Shown: in pieces, positions 9,359 through 17,562 of the stretch
Position numbering within the stretch: position 1 is the stretch's first letter
Layout of the letters: the number at the start of each line of letters is the position of its first letter
Assembly (NCBI GenBank): GCA_029260315.1
Contig: JAJDDM010000135.1
Coordinates: 37,510 to 101,509 of the forward strand
Reading direction: 5' to 3'
Source of the DNA: Phycisphaerales bacterium
GTDB lineage: Bacteria > Planctomycetota > Phycisphaerae > Phycisphaerales > UBA1924
DNA: 64,000 bases
Made by a program: the position numbers and the translations under genes
The notes under the pieces: generated by a model
What the model saw: the letters and a program-made list of their open reading frames with translations, nothing else
The model's database searches: none
What the model was told of the DNA's origin: nothing

Positions 9359-9607
9359 ATGAGTAAAAACAAGGAATCGCCGAACTACTGGGTTAGCCCG
9401 ACTGATGACGGTCGCTGGTCTGTGAAGCGCGAAGGCGCCGACCGAGCCGCGAATGTCTTCGACACCCAGAAGGAGGCAAACAGCCGTGCACGAGACCTAG
9501 CCAAGACCTCAGGCGGGGAGCGTATCACGCAGAAGCGCGACGGTACGATCGGAAGTAAGGACTCGTACGGCAACGATCCAAGGAGCCGCAAGGACACAGA
9601 GCACTAG
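9359..9607 (+). CDS. DUF2188-type small protein
   Basis: An 82-aa protein starting at ATG 9359. The repeat-like layout YWVSPTDDGRWSVKREGADRA followed by FDTQKEANSRARDLAK and GERITQKRDGTI matches the DUF2188 fold, a small beta-alpha domain of unknown function common on mobile elements. It follows the subtilase by 73 bp and may belong to the same transcript, but there is no evidence that it takes part in defence. Confidence 0.65.
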   Translation: MSKNKESPNYWVSPTDDGRWSVKREGADRAANVFDTQKEANSRARDLAKTSGGERITQKRDGTIGSKDSYGNDPRSRKDTEH

Positions 9608-9694
9608 CTGTGCTGTCCAGAGACGCTGTTTATCCGGGGCTCCCTGTGATCATGGGGTTTCTTGACGATCTCACTCACACAGGAGAGCCCACGG

Positions 9695-10030
9695 ATGAGG
9701 CTATCTGGTAACGCTCGGAGCACGCTGAGGGCGCGTCTGTTGACGGCGCAACTGGGGGAGGCTGGGTGTTTGCCCACGTCTGCGTTGACGACCACACCAG
9801 TCTCGCGTACGCCGACGTGCTCCGTGACGAGAAAGGCGAGATCGCTGCGGCATTCCTGGAGCGCGCCGTGGCCCTGGGCGCGCGCTTCGCCGCGTGCTCA
9901 CCGACAACGTCAGCTACTACCTGTCGAAGGTCTTTGCAAAGAGCCGCTCGCGGCTCTGTTTCAAGCCTTACCAGGCCCTACGCGCCGCGCAAGCCGAACG
10001 AGACCCAATCAGGCCGGCGCGGCCGAAAGA
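9695..10030 (+). pseudogene. IS481-family transposase relic
   Basis: Pieces of an IS481 transposase can be read in two + frames: an N-terminal GNARSTLRARLL block, then after an internal deletion the catalytic-core blocks VFAHVCVDDHTSLAYADVLRDEKG and, in another frame, VLTDNVSYYLSKVFA, then TRPYAPRKPNE. The family normally has the order NARTTPRGR, VDDHSRLAY, TDNGSxY, TRPYxPxTNGKAER. Frameshifts and deletions make this a dead copy. Confidence 0.7.
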
Positions 10031-10048
10031 AGAACGCGGCAGGCTTTC

Positions 10049-10255
10049 ATGGTCTTTGTCGCTACAATCGGCCTCCTAGTTGGAATTCAGTCTCTCCCGG
10101 AGCTAGTACGGACGATGCACAGTGAAGCGAAGATGGCGCACGAGGTACTTGAAGAAGAAGCAGTTGGAGGAGGGTCTCCTACGCCGAGCACGCCTCCGAC
10201 GCCGATCCCGATCGAGAGCGAGCCGATCGAGAAGGGTGAACCACCTGGAAAGTAA
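10049..10255 (+). CDS. Small membrane-anchored protein, unknown
   Basis: ATG 10049 opens a 68-aa product with one hydrophobic segment at the very N-terminus (VFVATIGLLVGIQSL) and a Pro/Glu-rich tail (TPSTPPTPIPIE). Its start abuts the transposase relic, so the true start is uncertain and it could be a chance frame. No family recognised. Confidence 0.35.
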   Translation: MVFVATIGLLVGIQSLPELVRTMHSEAKMAHEVLEEEAVGGGSPTPSTPPTPIPIESEPIEKGEPPGK

Positions 10256-10371
10256 TCAAGAGAGTCCTGACGCTTGCAGTCCGACGGTGCATCGCACCGT
10301 AAGTAGATAGCAGCACTGCGTTGTCGGAGTAGACGTGAGTCTTTTATAAAGCGCACTTGGGTGCCTTCCCC

Positions 10372-10689
10372 ATGAAGTACGCGGTTCTCGGTGGTGCCGC
10401 ATTCTTGTTTGTTGGCTTATCCCTTGTGGCTAATGCGTCTGAGGTCGCTATACTTGCTATGGCTGCGCCTGGCGTGGCGGCTCTCTCTGCCGCACTCTTT
10501 GCAGTTGTTCAGGACCTTCTTGCGCATGAGCGTGAGGTCCGTTTGCAAGAGTTCTCCTCCCACATGGCCAACACGGCCTTCGACAAGCACGTGGCCTTCT
10601 GCGAGGCATACGTATAGGAATTCCACGGAGCGTTTGAGATTCTATGGCGGGAGGGTGCGAGCAAAGACGCTCCCGGGTGTGCAAGCTGA
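10372..10689 (+). pseudogene. Small two-helix membrane protein with in-frame TAG
   Basis: From ATG 10372 the product has two hydrophobic helices (residues 3-25 and 30-48) and then a cytoplasmic segment with SSHMANTAFDKHVAFCEAYV, a pattern I associate with a family of membrane proteins of unknown function. TAG at 10615-10617 ends the frame, but the same frame continues with EFHGAFEILWREGASKDA, which looks like the natural extension. I therefore treat it as a gene broken by a nonsense mutation. Confidence 0.45.
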
Positions 10690-10959
10690 CCTGCCCCCCC
10701 TGAAACCGGTCCAGAAGCAGAGTGATACTCTGGGCGCTGAATGGAGGCGCCCCCCGTCTCGCCCTCCTGAGCCGCCCTGCGAGCTCGAATAAACGAATGG
10801 ACAGATCAGACGCCGTGCTGTGTTAACGTGGCCGCCAAGGTCCGGGCTTGACGACCTCTAAACTCTAAAGAGGTTTTCGGTAGGCATACGCAATCGTTGC
10901 CTGGATGCGCCTTCGAACGCCGGCCTCCGTGGTGCCGACCTGGTGTTCATCAAAGTCGC
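10690..10959. other. Non-coding gap with insertion-sequence-end-like motif
   Basis: It contains TGACCTGCCCCCCCTGAAA at 10688, resembling the ends of IS3-type elements (TGACCTGCCCCC), but no transposase. Nothing else recognisable. Confidence 0.3.
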
Positions 10960-12027
10960 TCAATAGCTGACTTTGAAGGTGGGGGAGTCCTCGGGCCGCG
11001 CGCGTCTACGGTCATAGAGCCGCGTCGTGCTGATGTTGGCGTGACCGAGCCACATCTGGACGTAGGCGATATCGGCGTTGTGCTCCAGGGCGTTCGTGGC
11101 GGCGGTGGTGCGCAGAGCGTGCAGGCATAACCCGTCCACGTAGACGCCGGCAGCCGTGGCGTAGTGCTTGACCATCTTGTAGATCCCGTCCCCAGTGATC
11201 GCCTCGTTCATCGTTCCGGTGCGGTTGTTCCGCACGGGACGGAACAGAGGGCGCTTGCGGTCCTCGTCATGACCCGCTTCCTGCAGGTAGGTGAGGATCG
11301 CGTCCATGGCGGCCGGGTGGGCGGGCACGTAGCGTGTCCTGGAGCCCTTGCCTTCGACGCGGAAGTGCATCACGCCGCGCCTCTCGGCGAGGCTGCCTAC
11401 CGTCAACGCCGCGAGCTCGCTGCGCCGCAGCGCGTGGAAGAGATACGTTGCGATGATCGCGCGATCGCGCTTCGCCTTCAGGTTTGAGCCTGAGGGTGCG
11501 CGCAGCAGCTTCTTGGCCTGCGCGTCGGACAGCGCCGGGGTCTTGCCCTCGTTGCTGTCCACCGCGGGTCGCTTCACGCCGGCGACCGGGTTGTGCTCAA
11601 CGGCGTTCTCGTTGCAGAGGTAGTCGAACAGCGAAGCGATGGCCGAGAGCTTCCGGCGGATCGTCGCCGGCGCTAGGCCCTGACCCTCGAGCAGACCGCG
11701 CCAGGCGATCAGGTGGGCACGTGTGACCTGGCGCAACTCATCGGGCGCCTCGATCCCGCAGAACGCGATGAAGGCCTCGACATCGCTATGGTAGGCCCGG
11801 CGAGTGTTCGGATTGTCGATGTTAGCGAGCCAGGTCAGTGCGGCCGGGACGTCCGAGAGTTGGTGGAACTGCTCGGCCGAGAGCAGCCTCGGCCCCGTCA
11901 GCGCCAGCTCGCCGTCGCGCGAAGCCCGTGTTTGCTCTCCCGCACTCGCCTTCGAGGGCAGAATGGGCACGTTGCGAGGCCCGTCGGTGCCGCTCCTATC
12001 GTTGTTGCTGTCGCCGCTTTTCAGCAT
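10960..12027 (-). CDS. Tyrosine recombinase / integrase (XerC/D-like)
   Basis: A 355-aa product. The N-terminal SAM-like core-binding domain (about residues 60-150) is followed by the catalytic domain: first Arg in [12 protein letters not shown], the HxxR box [20 protein letters not shown] and the nucleophile in RLYDRR. I place the start at ATG 12027, preceded by GAGAGGGGG, because longer frames would begin inside the promoter. A dif-like 28-bp site (12046-12073) overlaps the promoter, so the recombinase probably acts there and may repress its own transcription. A frameshifted paralogue lies at 1880-2245. Confidence 0.92.
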   Translation of the reverse strand: MLKSGDSNNDRSGTDGPRNVPILPSKASAGEQTRASRDGELALTGPRLLSAEQFHQLSDVPAALTWLANIDNPNTRRAYHSDVEAFIAFCGIEAPDELRQVTRAHLIAWRGLLEGQGLAPATIRRKLSAIASLFDYLCNENAVEHNPVAGVKRPAVDSNEGKTPALSDAQAKKLLRAPSGSNLKAKRDRAIIATYLFHALRRSELAALTVGSLAERRGVMHFRVEGKGSRTRYVPAHPAAMDAILTYLQEAGHDEDRKRPLFRPVRNNRTGTMNEAITGDGIYKMVKHYATAAGVYVDGLCLHALRTTAATNALEHNADIAYVQMWLGHANISTTRLYDRRRARPEDSPTFKVSY

Positions 12028-12045
12028 CCCCCTCTCGCTTCTTGA

Positions 12046-12073
12046 AGTATTGATAATGTATTTTATCAATATT
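12046..12073. repeat. dif-like recombination site upstream of integrase 1
   Basis: The left arm is AGTATTGATAA, the spacer TGTATT and the right arm TTATCAATATT; the arms are inverted repeats at 10 of 11 positions. Arm length, the 6-bp spacer and the ATAA...TTAT inner edges are those of Xer dif sites (the E. coli dif spacer is TGTATA). A second site with the same inner arms lies at 36232-36259 beside the other integrase. Confidence 0.7.
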
Positions 12074-12078
12074 GACAA
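12050..12078 (-). promoter_or_regulatory. Promoter of integrase 1, overlapping the dif-like site
   Basis: On the minus strand TTGTCA (12078-12073) and TATCAA (12055-12050) are 17 bp apart, with the start codon about 23 bp further on. The -10 box lies inside the left arm of the recombination site, so binding of the recombinase would block its own promoter. Confidence 0.5.
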
Positions 12079-12765
12079 GTGGGGGTCTTGTTCGGTTGAT
12101 GATCCGCCAGTAATGGGTCCCGATCTTATCTATAGGCAAGACCTGCCGGCCGCGCTTCCACCACGAGCTTCTCCAGATCGACCTCCCGTTCCCAATACCG
12201 TTAGTGCCCTAACTAGAAGGGCAACGGTGGTGGTTGCAAACGACCCTCTTCAGCGCCTGAGTAGTCAGCTAGTGGTTTCATTGCTTGGCCTTCCCCGAGC
12301 GTCGCGTCGCGACCGTCCGGCTCACGTTTGCAAGGTTCATCACGAAGCTCTTCAGCCATTCGTAACCAGCGTGACGCGTTTCTTGGGAAGGAAACGGCAA
12401 ACAACGCGATTGTGCGCCTCTCACTCGTGACCAGGTGTCAGGATGCCGGTGCTCGAGTGAGCACGCCGCTGGCGGTGGCCTCTCCTGAGGCGAGCTTTCC
12501 GCCCTCCCCTACCCTGACCACAGGCGAAGCCCGTTGGCCGCGTGGGCACCGCCGTGCAGGCTCTGAGAGGACCCGTGCAGCCCGACCCGCTGCGCTCTGT
12601 CAACGAATCGGGCGTCTTGCTCTGGCGTAGAGGTAGGAAGGATGGATCCATGGTTGCCTCCATGCATGTGTGGCAAGAAGAAGCGATGCAGGCCTACAGC
12701 ACGCCATGTGTGGAAGCCCCCTTGCATCGTGCTCTGATTCGTGGCATCGATCGCCTCAGGGAATC
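12079..12765. other. Region upstream of parA without a convincing gene
   Basis: A minus frame at 12213-12404 (containing ASRWLRMAEELRDEP) might be a gene fragment but has no recognisable domain. Near parA there are short palindromes, ATGGATCCAT at 12639-12648 and two TGTGTGG copies near 12666 and 12708, that could serve as a partition site. I cannot show that they do. Confidence 0.35.
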
Positions 12766-13488
12766 ATGAGTCGATGCATGCTCACACTTGCTTACTTCAA
12801 CCAGAAGGGAGGCGTCGGAAAGACGACGTCGGCCGTGCACCACGCGGTGCGCCTCAGCCAGCGCGGCCTCAACACAGCGCTGGTTGACGTGGACCGCCAG
12901 CGCCACGCTTCGCGCTGGGTCGAGGCGTCACCGTTCGGCGTGACTGCCCACTACGTGTCACCTCAGGAGCTCTCGGAATCGATCCGTCACCAGGTCGCGA
13001 AGGGGGAGAACCCAAGTGCCCTGCCAGACGCAGGCGCCTTCGACGTCATAGTGATCGATGCCCCTGGGCAGCTCGACGTCGCCAAGCCCGTCTTGCTCGT
13101 TGCGGATGTCGCGGTGATTCCGTGCGTCCCAAGCCCCGACGATGTGAACTCCACCATCGAAACGCTGATGGCCATCCAGCGTGTGCGACAGAAGCGTCAG
13201 GGAAGGCCGTACCCGATCGTGTTCCTGAATCGCGCTGACCGTCGGAGCAAACTCGGTCGGGAGAGCGGCCTGCTCGTCGCGGAGTTCGAGAGGGTGGGGG
13301 TGCCAGTCTGCACGGCGACGCTCCCACATCGGGCGGCGTTCGCCAGAGCCCGAGACGCTGACACGGTGGTGGGGGCGGTGCGCTTTGGCAGGAAAGCCGC
13401 GAGGGAAATGGATGCCGTATTTGAGGAGATCGAAGCCTATGGAAGAGACAAGACCGAGTCTGGCGGCCCGAGCCGGCGTGCAGCTTGA
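12766..13488 (+). CDS. parA: ParA-type partition ATPase
   Basis: A 240-aa deviant Walker-A ATPase: FNQKGGVGKTT near the N-terminus (KGGVGKTT about residues 14-21), Asp in ALVDVDRQRHASRW and Walker B DVIVIDAPGQ. It lacks an N-terminal HTH, so it is the short ParA type that segregates plasmids with a small DNA-binding partner. The start is ATG 12766 or ATG 12778; no strong ribosome site decides between them. The 3' end overlaps the next gene by about 50 bp, and repA follows, giving a compact par-rep cassette. Confidence 0.88.
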   Translation: MSRCMLTLAYFNQKGGVGKTTSAVHHAVRLSQRGLNTALVDVDRQRHASRWVEASPFGVTAHYVSPQELSESIRHQVAKGENPSALPDAGAFDVIVIDAPGQLDVAKPVLLVADVAVIPCVPSPDDVNSTIETLMAIQRVRQKRQGRPYPIVFLNRADRRSKLGRESGLLVAEFERVGVPVCTATLPHRAAFARARDADTVVGAVRFGRKAAREMDAVFEEIEAYGRDKTESGGPSRRAA

Positions 13489-13822
13489 GGCCGTGGACAT
13501 GAAGCTGACGGACATCGACGAGCTCCTCCGCGACGAGGATGACCTGCAAGGGAAGAGCGAGGCTCCCGAGCCGCTGCCAAAGGTCGCCAAGCGGCGCATC
13601 CCGAAGCCGACGTCGCCCAAGCCTGAGCCCAGCCCCGCCGCCGAAACGAAGTACAAGCAACTGAGCTTCTACGTGTCGCGCGAAGAGTACTTCGCCCTTC
13701 GCACCGCGAGTGTCGACCGGGAGGGCCGAGGCAAAGAGCCTTTCGGCCACGAGAAGATGGCTCGTGCGGCGCTCCGCGCCTGGCTCTCAGCCCGGGGGTA
13801 TCTCGACAAGAAGGCGGCGTGA
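13439..13822 (+). CDS. Small ParB-like/partition partner or copy-control protein
   Basis: A 127-aa protein that overlaps the end of parA and the first bases of repA (GTGA overlap). Residues 1-65 are charged and Pro/Lys-rich; the last 65 (KQLSFYVSREEYFALRTASV ... ALRAWLSARGYL) look like a ribbon-helix-helix DNA-binding domain. The place between parA and repA is typical for the centromere-binding partner of a short ParA. No sequence family is certain. Confidence 0.6.
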   Translation: MEETRPSLAARAGVQLEAVDMKLTDIDELLRDEDDLQGKSEAPEPLPKVAKRRIPKPTSPKPEPSPAAETKYKQLSFYVSREEYFALRTASVDREGRGKEPFGHEKMARAALRAWLSARGYLDKKAA

Positions 13823-14727
13823 CGAAGGAGCTCACCCCGAGAGAAGAGCGCTTGGTGGCTGCCGCCACCGACATCCGATCGCGGCCACCAGGCCCGAAAG
13901 AGACAGCGTTCCTGACCCGCTTCCTCGTCCAGGCAACGCTCCCGCATCGCCAGCCCAAGGGCAACCCATCCGAGTGGTACCGGGTGAACGGCCACTACAC
14001 GCTGGCCATCCGCCCTGGGTTCACGCAGGACCGCAAAACCCGCGACCGCACCTGGCTCGGCTACCCGTCGGGGTCGATTCCAAGGCTGCTGATGTTCTGG
14101 ACGACGACGGAGGCTCTGCGCACGGGCTCCCGGAAGCTCCACATGGGGAGCAGCCTGAGCGAGTTCATGCGAGAGCTGGGGCTCAATCCTCGAAACGGCC
14201 GCGGCGAGCGCTCCGACGCGCACCGCCTGCGCCTGCAGATGGAGCGGCTCTTTCGGGCCACGATCAGCTTCGAGTACGCCGACAACACCACCCGGCGCTG
14301 GTGCGACATGCAGGTGGCCCCCGAAGGAGAGCTCTGGTGGGACCCACGGCGCCCCGACGAGGTCACGCTCTGGGACAGCTGGCTCCTGCTCGGCGAACGC
14401 TTCTACGAAGCCATCGTGGGTGCTCCCATCCCGCTCGATGTGCGCGCGCTCCGGGAGCTCAAGAGCTCGCCCCTGGCTCTCGACCTCTACGCCTGGCTCA
14501 CCTACAAGACCTACCAGGTGAGCAAGACCGACCGGCCCCAGCGAGTGTCGTGGAACCAGCTACTTGCACAGCTCGGAGCCGACTACAGCTCGCCGAAGGA
14601 TTTCGCAAAGAAGGCCCGTCATGCCCTGCAGCGCATTCGCCCGGTCTACCCCGGGCTGTCCCTTCGGGACTTCCCCGGAGGGCTCATCGTCCGGCCCGGA
14701 CGAACCGCCATCCCCAACGCCCGGTAA
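13819..14727 (+). CDS. repA: Plasmid replication initiator RepA (RepA_C family)
   Basis: A 302-aa protein matching the plasmid-encoded RepA family: WLGYPSGSIPRLLMFWTTTEAL, then ELGLxxRNGRGER with HRLRLQMERLFRATISFEY, and the C-terminal PLDVRALRELKSSPLALDLYAWLTYKTYQ winged-helix block, followed by VSWNQLLAQLGADYSS. The GTG start overlaps the previous stop. Such proteins bind iterons and recruit DnaA/DnaB. The downstream DnaA box and iteron-like repeats support an iteron-controlled replicon. It is full length and undamaged, so the replicon may still be functional. Confidence 0.85.
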   Translation: MTKELTPREERLVAAATDIRSRPPGPKETAFLTRFLVQATLPHRQPKGNPSEWYRVNGHYTLAIRPGFTQDRKTRDRTWLGYPSGSIPRLLMFWTTTEALRTGSRKLHMGSSLSEFMRELGLNPRNGRGERSDAHRLRLQMERLFRATISFEYADNTTRRWCDMQVAPEGELWWDPRRPDEVTLWDSWLLLGERFYEAIVGAPIPLDVRALRELKSSPLALDLYAWLTYKTYQVSKTDRPQRVSWNQLLAQLGADYSSPKDFAKKARHALQRIRPVYPGLSLRDFPGGLIVRPGRTAIPNAR

Positions 14728-14747
14728 GAGCACGAGGTCCGCCGAGC

Positions 14748-14766
14748 GAGCCCCTTCTCGGGGCTC
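14748..14766 (+). terminator. Terminator-like hairpin after repA
   Basis: GAGCCCC (14748-14754) and GGGGCTC (14760-14766) pair perfectly around a TTCTC loop, followed by CTTTG. It lies 21 bp after the repA stop. Confidence 0.6.
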
Positions 14767-14773
14767 CTTTGCC

Positions 14774-14930
14774 TGTGGATAACCCTGTGGAAGAGCAGCA
14801 TTCCGCTGAGATGAAACGGTCCACCTCGGAGGCCCCGTGAAGCCGGGCACTTGCGGGAGCGCTGAGACGAAATGGTCCCCCGACTGAGATGAAATGGTCC
14901 CCCCTTCCTATAGATACCTATAGAAGATCC
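14774..14930. other. oriV: Probable replication origin: DnaA box plus three iterons
   Basis: TGTGGATAA at 14774-14782 is the exact complement of a consensus DnaA box. Three near-identical repeats of the form TGAGAYGAAAYGGTCC start at 14807, 14863 and 14885; the last two are spaced 22 bp (two helical turns). An A/T-richer piece with a duplicated CCTATAGA follows (14907-14924). The order initiator gene, DnaA box, iterons, easily melted DNA is that of iteron plasmids. Confidence 0.7.
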
Positions 14931-15208
14931 TGTAGTAAGGGCTGTGGGAAGCGGGAGAGAGCTTCGCGCGTCTCGGGAAGGCCAAGCCGAGAATGCGTGG
15001 AGAGGTGGGTGGAGAATCTCTCTGTCCGGGAAACCCTGACCGTGATAGGTGAGCCTCTTGTAGGCCGATGGGTCTACCCGTGCTCGGTGGATGCCAGACA
15101 GGCACCGCCTTGCACCTTTGAGATGGGACAGCAGCACCCAGGAAGTCTGGCTTACCGGCCAGGTGAAGGGCTGCGGGTTCACCACCCGCAACTGCCGCTG
15201 GACCCGTA

Positions 15209-15243
15209 GAGCCGGATGCCGCGAGAGTGGCTTGTCCGTGCTC
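15209..15243 (+). ncRNA. Group II intron domain V-like hairpin
   Basis: A 35-nt hairpin. The 5' strand GAGCCGGAUG pairs with the 3' strand UGUCCG-U-GCUC (one extra U); a 2-nt CU bulge follows on the 3' side, then a 4-bp CCGC/GUGG helix closed by GAGA. This is the domain V plan: 10-bp lower helix starting G-AGC, two-base bulge, 4-bp upper helix, GNRA loop. The segment after it (15244-15276) can form an 8-bp stem like domain VI but without a clear bulged A. No intron-encoded reverse transcriptase is present. Confidence 0.4.
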
Positions 15244-16602
15244 GAGGGAGGCTTGTCGGAGTAACCCTTTCTCACCGTCCTCCGCTGTTCCCGTAAGGCC
15301 GCATAAGGAGTTTCCTGCGGCAGGGTGTTTGGACAGATAAAGACCAATCCCGACATTCGATCCCATAGCCAAGTGCCTTGAAGAAGGGCGACCGGGAAAG
15401 ACCTGGAAGGCGGCTCGAGAGAGCAACCGACCAGGCTGTGATGGTTGAAGGTGGTGAGTGGGGGAGGTCCCCCACGAATCCCCCTGCGGGGTCAGGACCG
15501 AAGCTCTCTTGGAAGAGCAAGATCGGGTGGAAGACTCGTGAGGTTCGGGCAACGCAAGCCGGCGTCGGGAGTGGCGAGGTCCGCAAGGGCCCGTCCCGGG
15601 TGATGACGACACTCGGGTATCGCGCTACAAAGGAGGCTCTGGTCTCCCCAAAACGCGAACGCGAAGAGCTCAACGATGAAAGGCCCGCAAGGGCTTGCCG
15701 GTCAGCACCATCGGAGACGGTGCCGAACCGCGAAAAGCGGTATGCGATGGGTAAGGGGATGCTTCTTGCTTCGATCCCCCGAAATCGAGGGCCAGTCTGG
15801 CTCTCGTAAACGACGTCTTGGGCGGGAGCCTTCGACGTACGCATGACGCCTGAGGGGTCTCCCCTCTAGCGACGTGACCGATGGAGTGACAACCAGCACT
15901 AACCGGGGAACCACGGCAGCAGCCGGTGTGGTGACCGGTGCCCAGAGACGTCTTCTGGGTGCTTGAAACGCTGTCGTGGGGGAGTAGGCCCCAACTAGAA
16001 GCGGGCCCTCGATGGACGAGGGCTCGGCGGTGACTGGAGGGAAGCCTCCAGCGGGAGCAGTCTTGCTCCCGTGCGGCAAGGCCGTCGCATCCCGTTCGTG
16101 TGCCAGCGGGTGGTGCCGGGCACGTGGAACGACGACGAAAGGGGTGACGGGTCGTAGGCCCGTCTCAAAGGTGCACTGACGAGAGGAGGGGAGACTCTCC
16201 TCCCGTCAGCGCGAAAGAACTCGCGGTCGATGCCGCGAGAGAAGAAGGGCTCTGGCGAGCTTGTGTTCTCTCGCATCACGCGTCCCGAGTACGGAGGAGG
16301 TTACCACCAGAGGCCCGGAGCGTGGGGGGGACCCACGTCTCAGAGCGGTCTCTGGTGAAGAGGTTTGCGCAACACCTATGGAGTTGCGCAACAGCAACAT
16401 GCTGAAGCAGGTCGCGCGTGAACTTGCAAAGCAGGAAAGGAGGGCGAGAAGTGCGTTGTGGGGGCCTGTGAGCCACGTGGTGGCACGATCTGATGCCGAC
16501 TGCGGGTCTGGGTCCCCTGGAGACAGCCTCGGGGTCGTGAGGAGCTCTGTGCTCCTTGCGGCCTCGAGGTGGCTCTCATGCTGGAGAGAGGTTGCGGCGA
16601 AA

Positions 16603-16627
16603 GGGAGCCCGCCGAAAAGAGGCTCCC
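16603..16627 (+). terminator. Strong hairpin at the 3' end of the structured RNA
   Basis: GGGAGCC and GGCTCCC pair perfectly around an 11-nt A-rich loop, 39 bp before the next start codon. It could terminate or cap the structured RNA; no T-run follows, so termination would be atypical. Confidence 0.45.
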
Positions 16628-16665
16628 ACCATCACGGAGGGGGATGAGCAAGGACGAGGGCGAAG

Positions 16666-17343
16666 ATGGGGAGAGGGACGTATCGGTTTGAAGCGGCTTC
16701 GGTCGAGGGCTTCGTGCAACAGCTCGCGGCGGGGTACATGCCGCACGGGTACTGGTTCTACGTCCGGGGCAGGATCCCGGAGCGGAAACCCGTCGAAGCG
16801 GTCGACCGAAAGCTCCTTCGTCGCTACGAGGTCGCGATGTCGCCTTGGCAGCGGGTCCGAAGGAGGCGCCGGGCACTGGAGCGTCGTGAGCCGGCGCCGG
16901 CGAGCGTGCAGTACCTGAGGCTCGATCGAACGTTCGTTCTGTTGGCCACGCACGGTCATCACCAGCTCTTTGAGGATGAAGCCAGGGCCTTGAAGGACTT
17001 CCGAAGGGCGCCGCTTCGCTTCGGGGGCTACTCGATCGCGCTGCGAGGAGGGCGAGCCTCGGTCCGGATCGAGGACGAGCAGTTCAAGGTGGTTCGAGCG
17101 GCGTTCACCGACCAGGCGCTGAGGCTCCCAGTGGAGCAGTTGGGACGAGCGTTTCGGGAGTTGCCGTTCGTGCCCTACGCGCCCGTGAGACGGCAGCTCT
17201 TCCGGCTCCTTCGAGCGGTGAACGAGCGACGGAAGATCGCGGGGCTCGAGGAGGTGCCGCCGATCTGGCTGCAGCTCAAGCGAAAGCCGGTGCCGGTCTT
17301 TCGAGATGAGGGCATCAGCAGGAGGAAGAGTGTTTGTTTCTAG
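16666..17343 (+). CDS. Basic 225-aa protein following the structured RNA, unknown
   Basis: ATG 16666 follows GGACGAGGGCGAAG. The product is strongly basic, with Arg clusters (RVRRRRRALERRE at about 63-75). Conserved-looking blocks are GYMPHGYWFYVRGRIPE, VQYLRLDRTFVLLATHGHH, APLRFGGYSIALRGG, RELPFVPYAPVRRQLFRLLRAVNERRK and WLQLKRKP. I recall similar uncharacterised proteins, often in many copies, in planctomycete genomes, but cannot verify this here. There is no nuclease, RT or transposase motif. Basic charge plus position 39 bp after a 1.7-kb structured RNA suggests an RNA-binding partner; this is inference. A small membrane protein gene overlaps its 3' end. Confidence 0.6.
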   Translation: MGRGTYRFEAASVEGFVQQLAAGYMPHGYWFYVRGRIPERKPVEAVDRKLLRRYEVAMSPWQRVRRRRRALERREPAPASVQYLRLDRTFVLLATHGHHQLFEDEARALKDFRRAPLRFGGYSIALRGGRASVRIEDEQFKVVRAAFTDQALRLPVEQLGRAFRELPFVPYAPVRRQLFRLLRAVNERRKIAGLEEVPPIWLQLKRKPVPVFRDEGISRRKSVCF

Positions 17344-17512
17344 GGCAGGAATGATCGTCGGAGGAGTGCTCGGTGTCAGCGTCGGGCTTGCTGCGGAATC
17401 GATGGGAGCGCTCTCGGCTGTCGCCCTTGGGCTGCTCGGGGCAAGTGTGGGTGCCGGCTTTGGAATCGTGGCACCCATCGTCGTGATCGTCTGGGTGTTG
17501 CGCTTTGCGTAG
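17330..17512 (+). CDS. Small Gly-rich membrane protein
   Basis: A 60-aa product starting at GTG 17330, preceded by GGAGGA at 17321-17326 and overlapping the previous gene by 14 bp. Two hydrophobic Gly/Ala-zipper helices (MIVGGVLGVSVGLAAES and LLGASVGAGFGIVAPIVVIVWVL) make up nearly the whole protein. It resembles glycine-zipper peptides, holin-like or toxin-like membrane proteins, but no family is certain. Translational coupling with the upstream basic protein is likely. Confidence 0.5.
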   Translation: MFVSRAGMIVGGVLGVSVGLAAESMGALSAVALGLLGASVGAGFGIVAPIVVIVWVLRFA

Positions 17513-17562
17513 CGTCTTCGGCTCGGTTGCCTTTCGGATGCAATCCGTGCCAGTGTTGCCCC

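Larger units (their letters stand above)
14943..16640 (+). ncRNA. Candidate giant structured RNA (about 1.7 kb)
   Basis: No frame here reads like protein, yet perfect hairpins follow one another almost without gaps. Pairs include 14948-14952/14961-14965, 14971-14976/14987-14992, 15413-15416/15421-15424 (GAGA loop), 15458-15464/15469-15475, 15578-15582/15587-15591 and 15683-15686/15691-15694 (GCAA loops), 15755-15760/15774-15779, 15852-15857/15861-15866, 16005-16011/16017-16023, 16034-16040/16045-16051, 16053-16059/16064-16070, 16146-16151/16159-16164, 16176-16181/16204-16209, 16220-16226/16233-16239, 16321-16326/16332-16337 nested in 16306-16312/16350-16356, and 16603-16609/16621-16627. G-U pairs and GNRA loops make sense only on the + strand. 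It sits between the plasmid origin and a basic protein gene. It may be one RNA or several; the ends are estimates. Confidence 0.65.

Noticed and set aside
14943..16640. Many 100-240-codon frames on both strands in the hairpin region
   Set aside because: They overlap each other in all frames, lack ribosome sites and known motifs, and the stem symmetry explains open frames on both strands.
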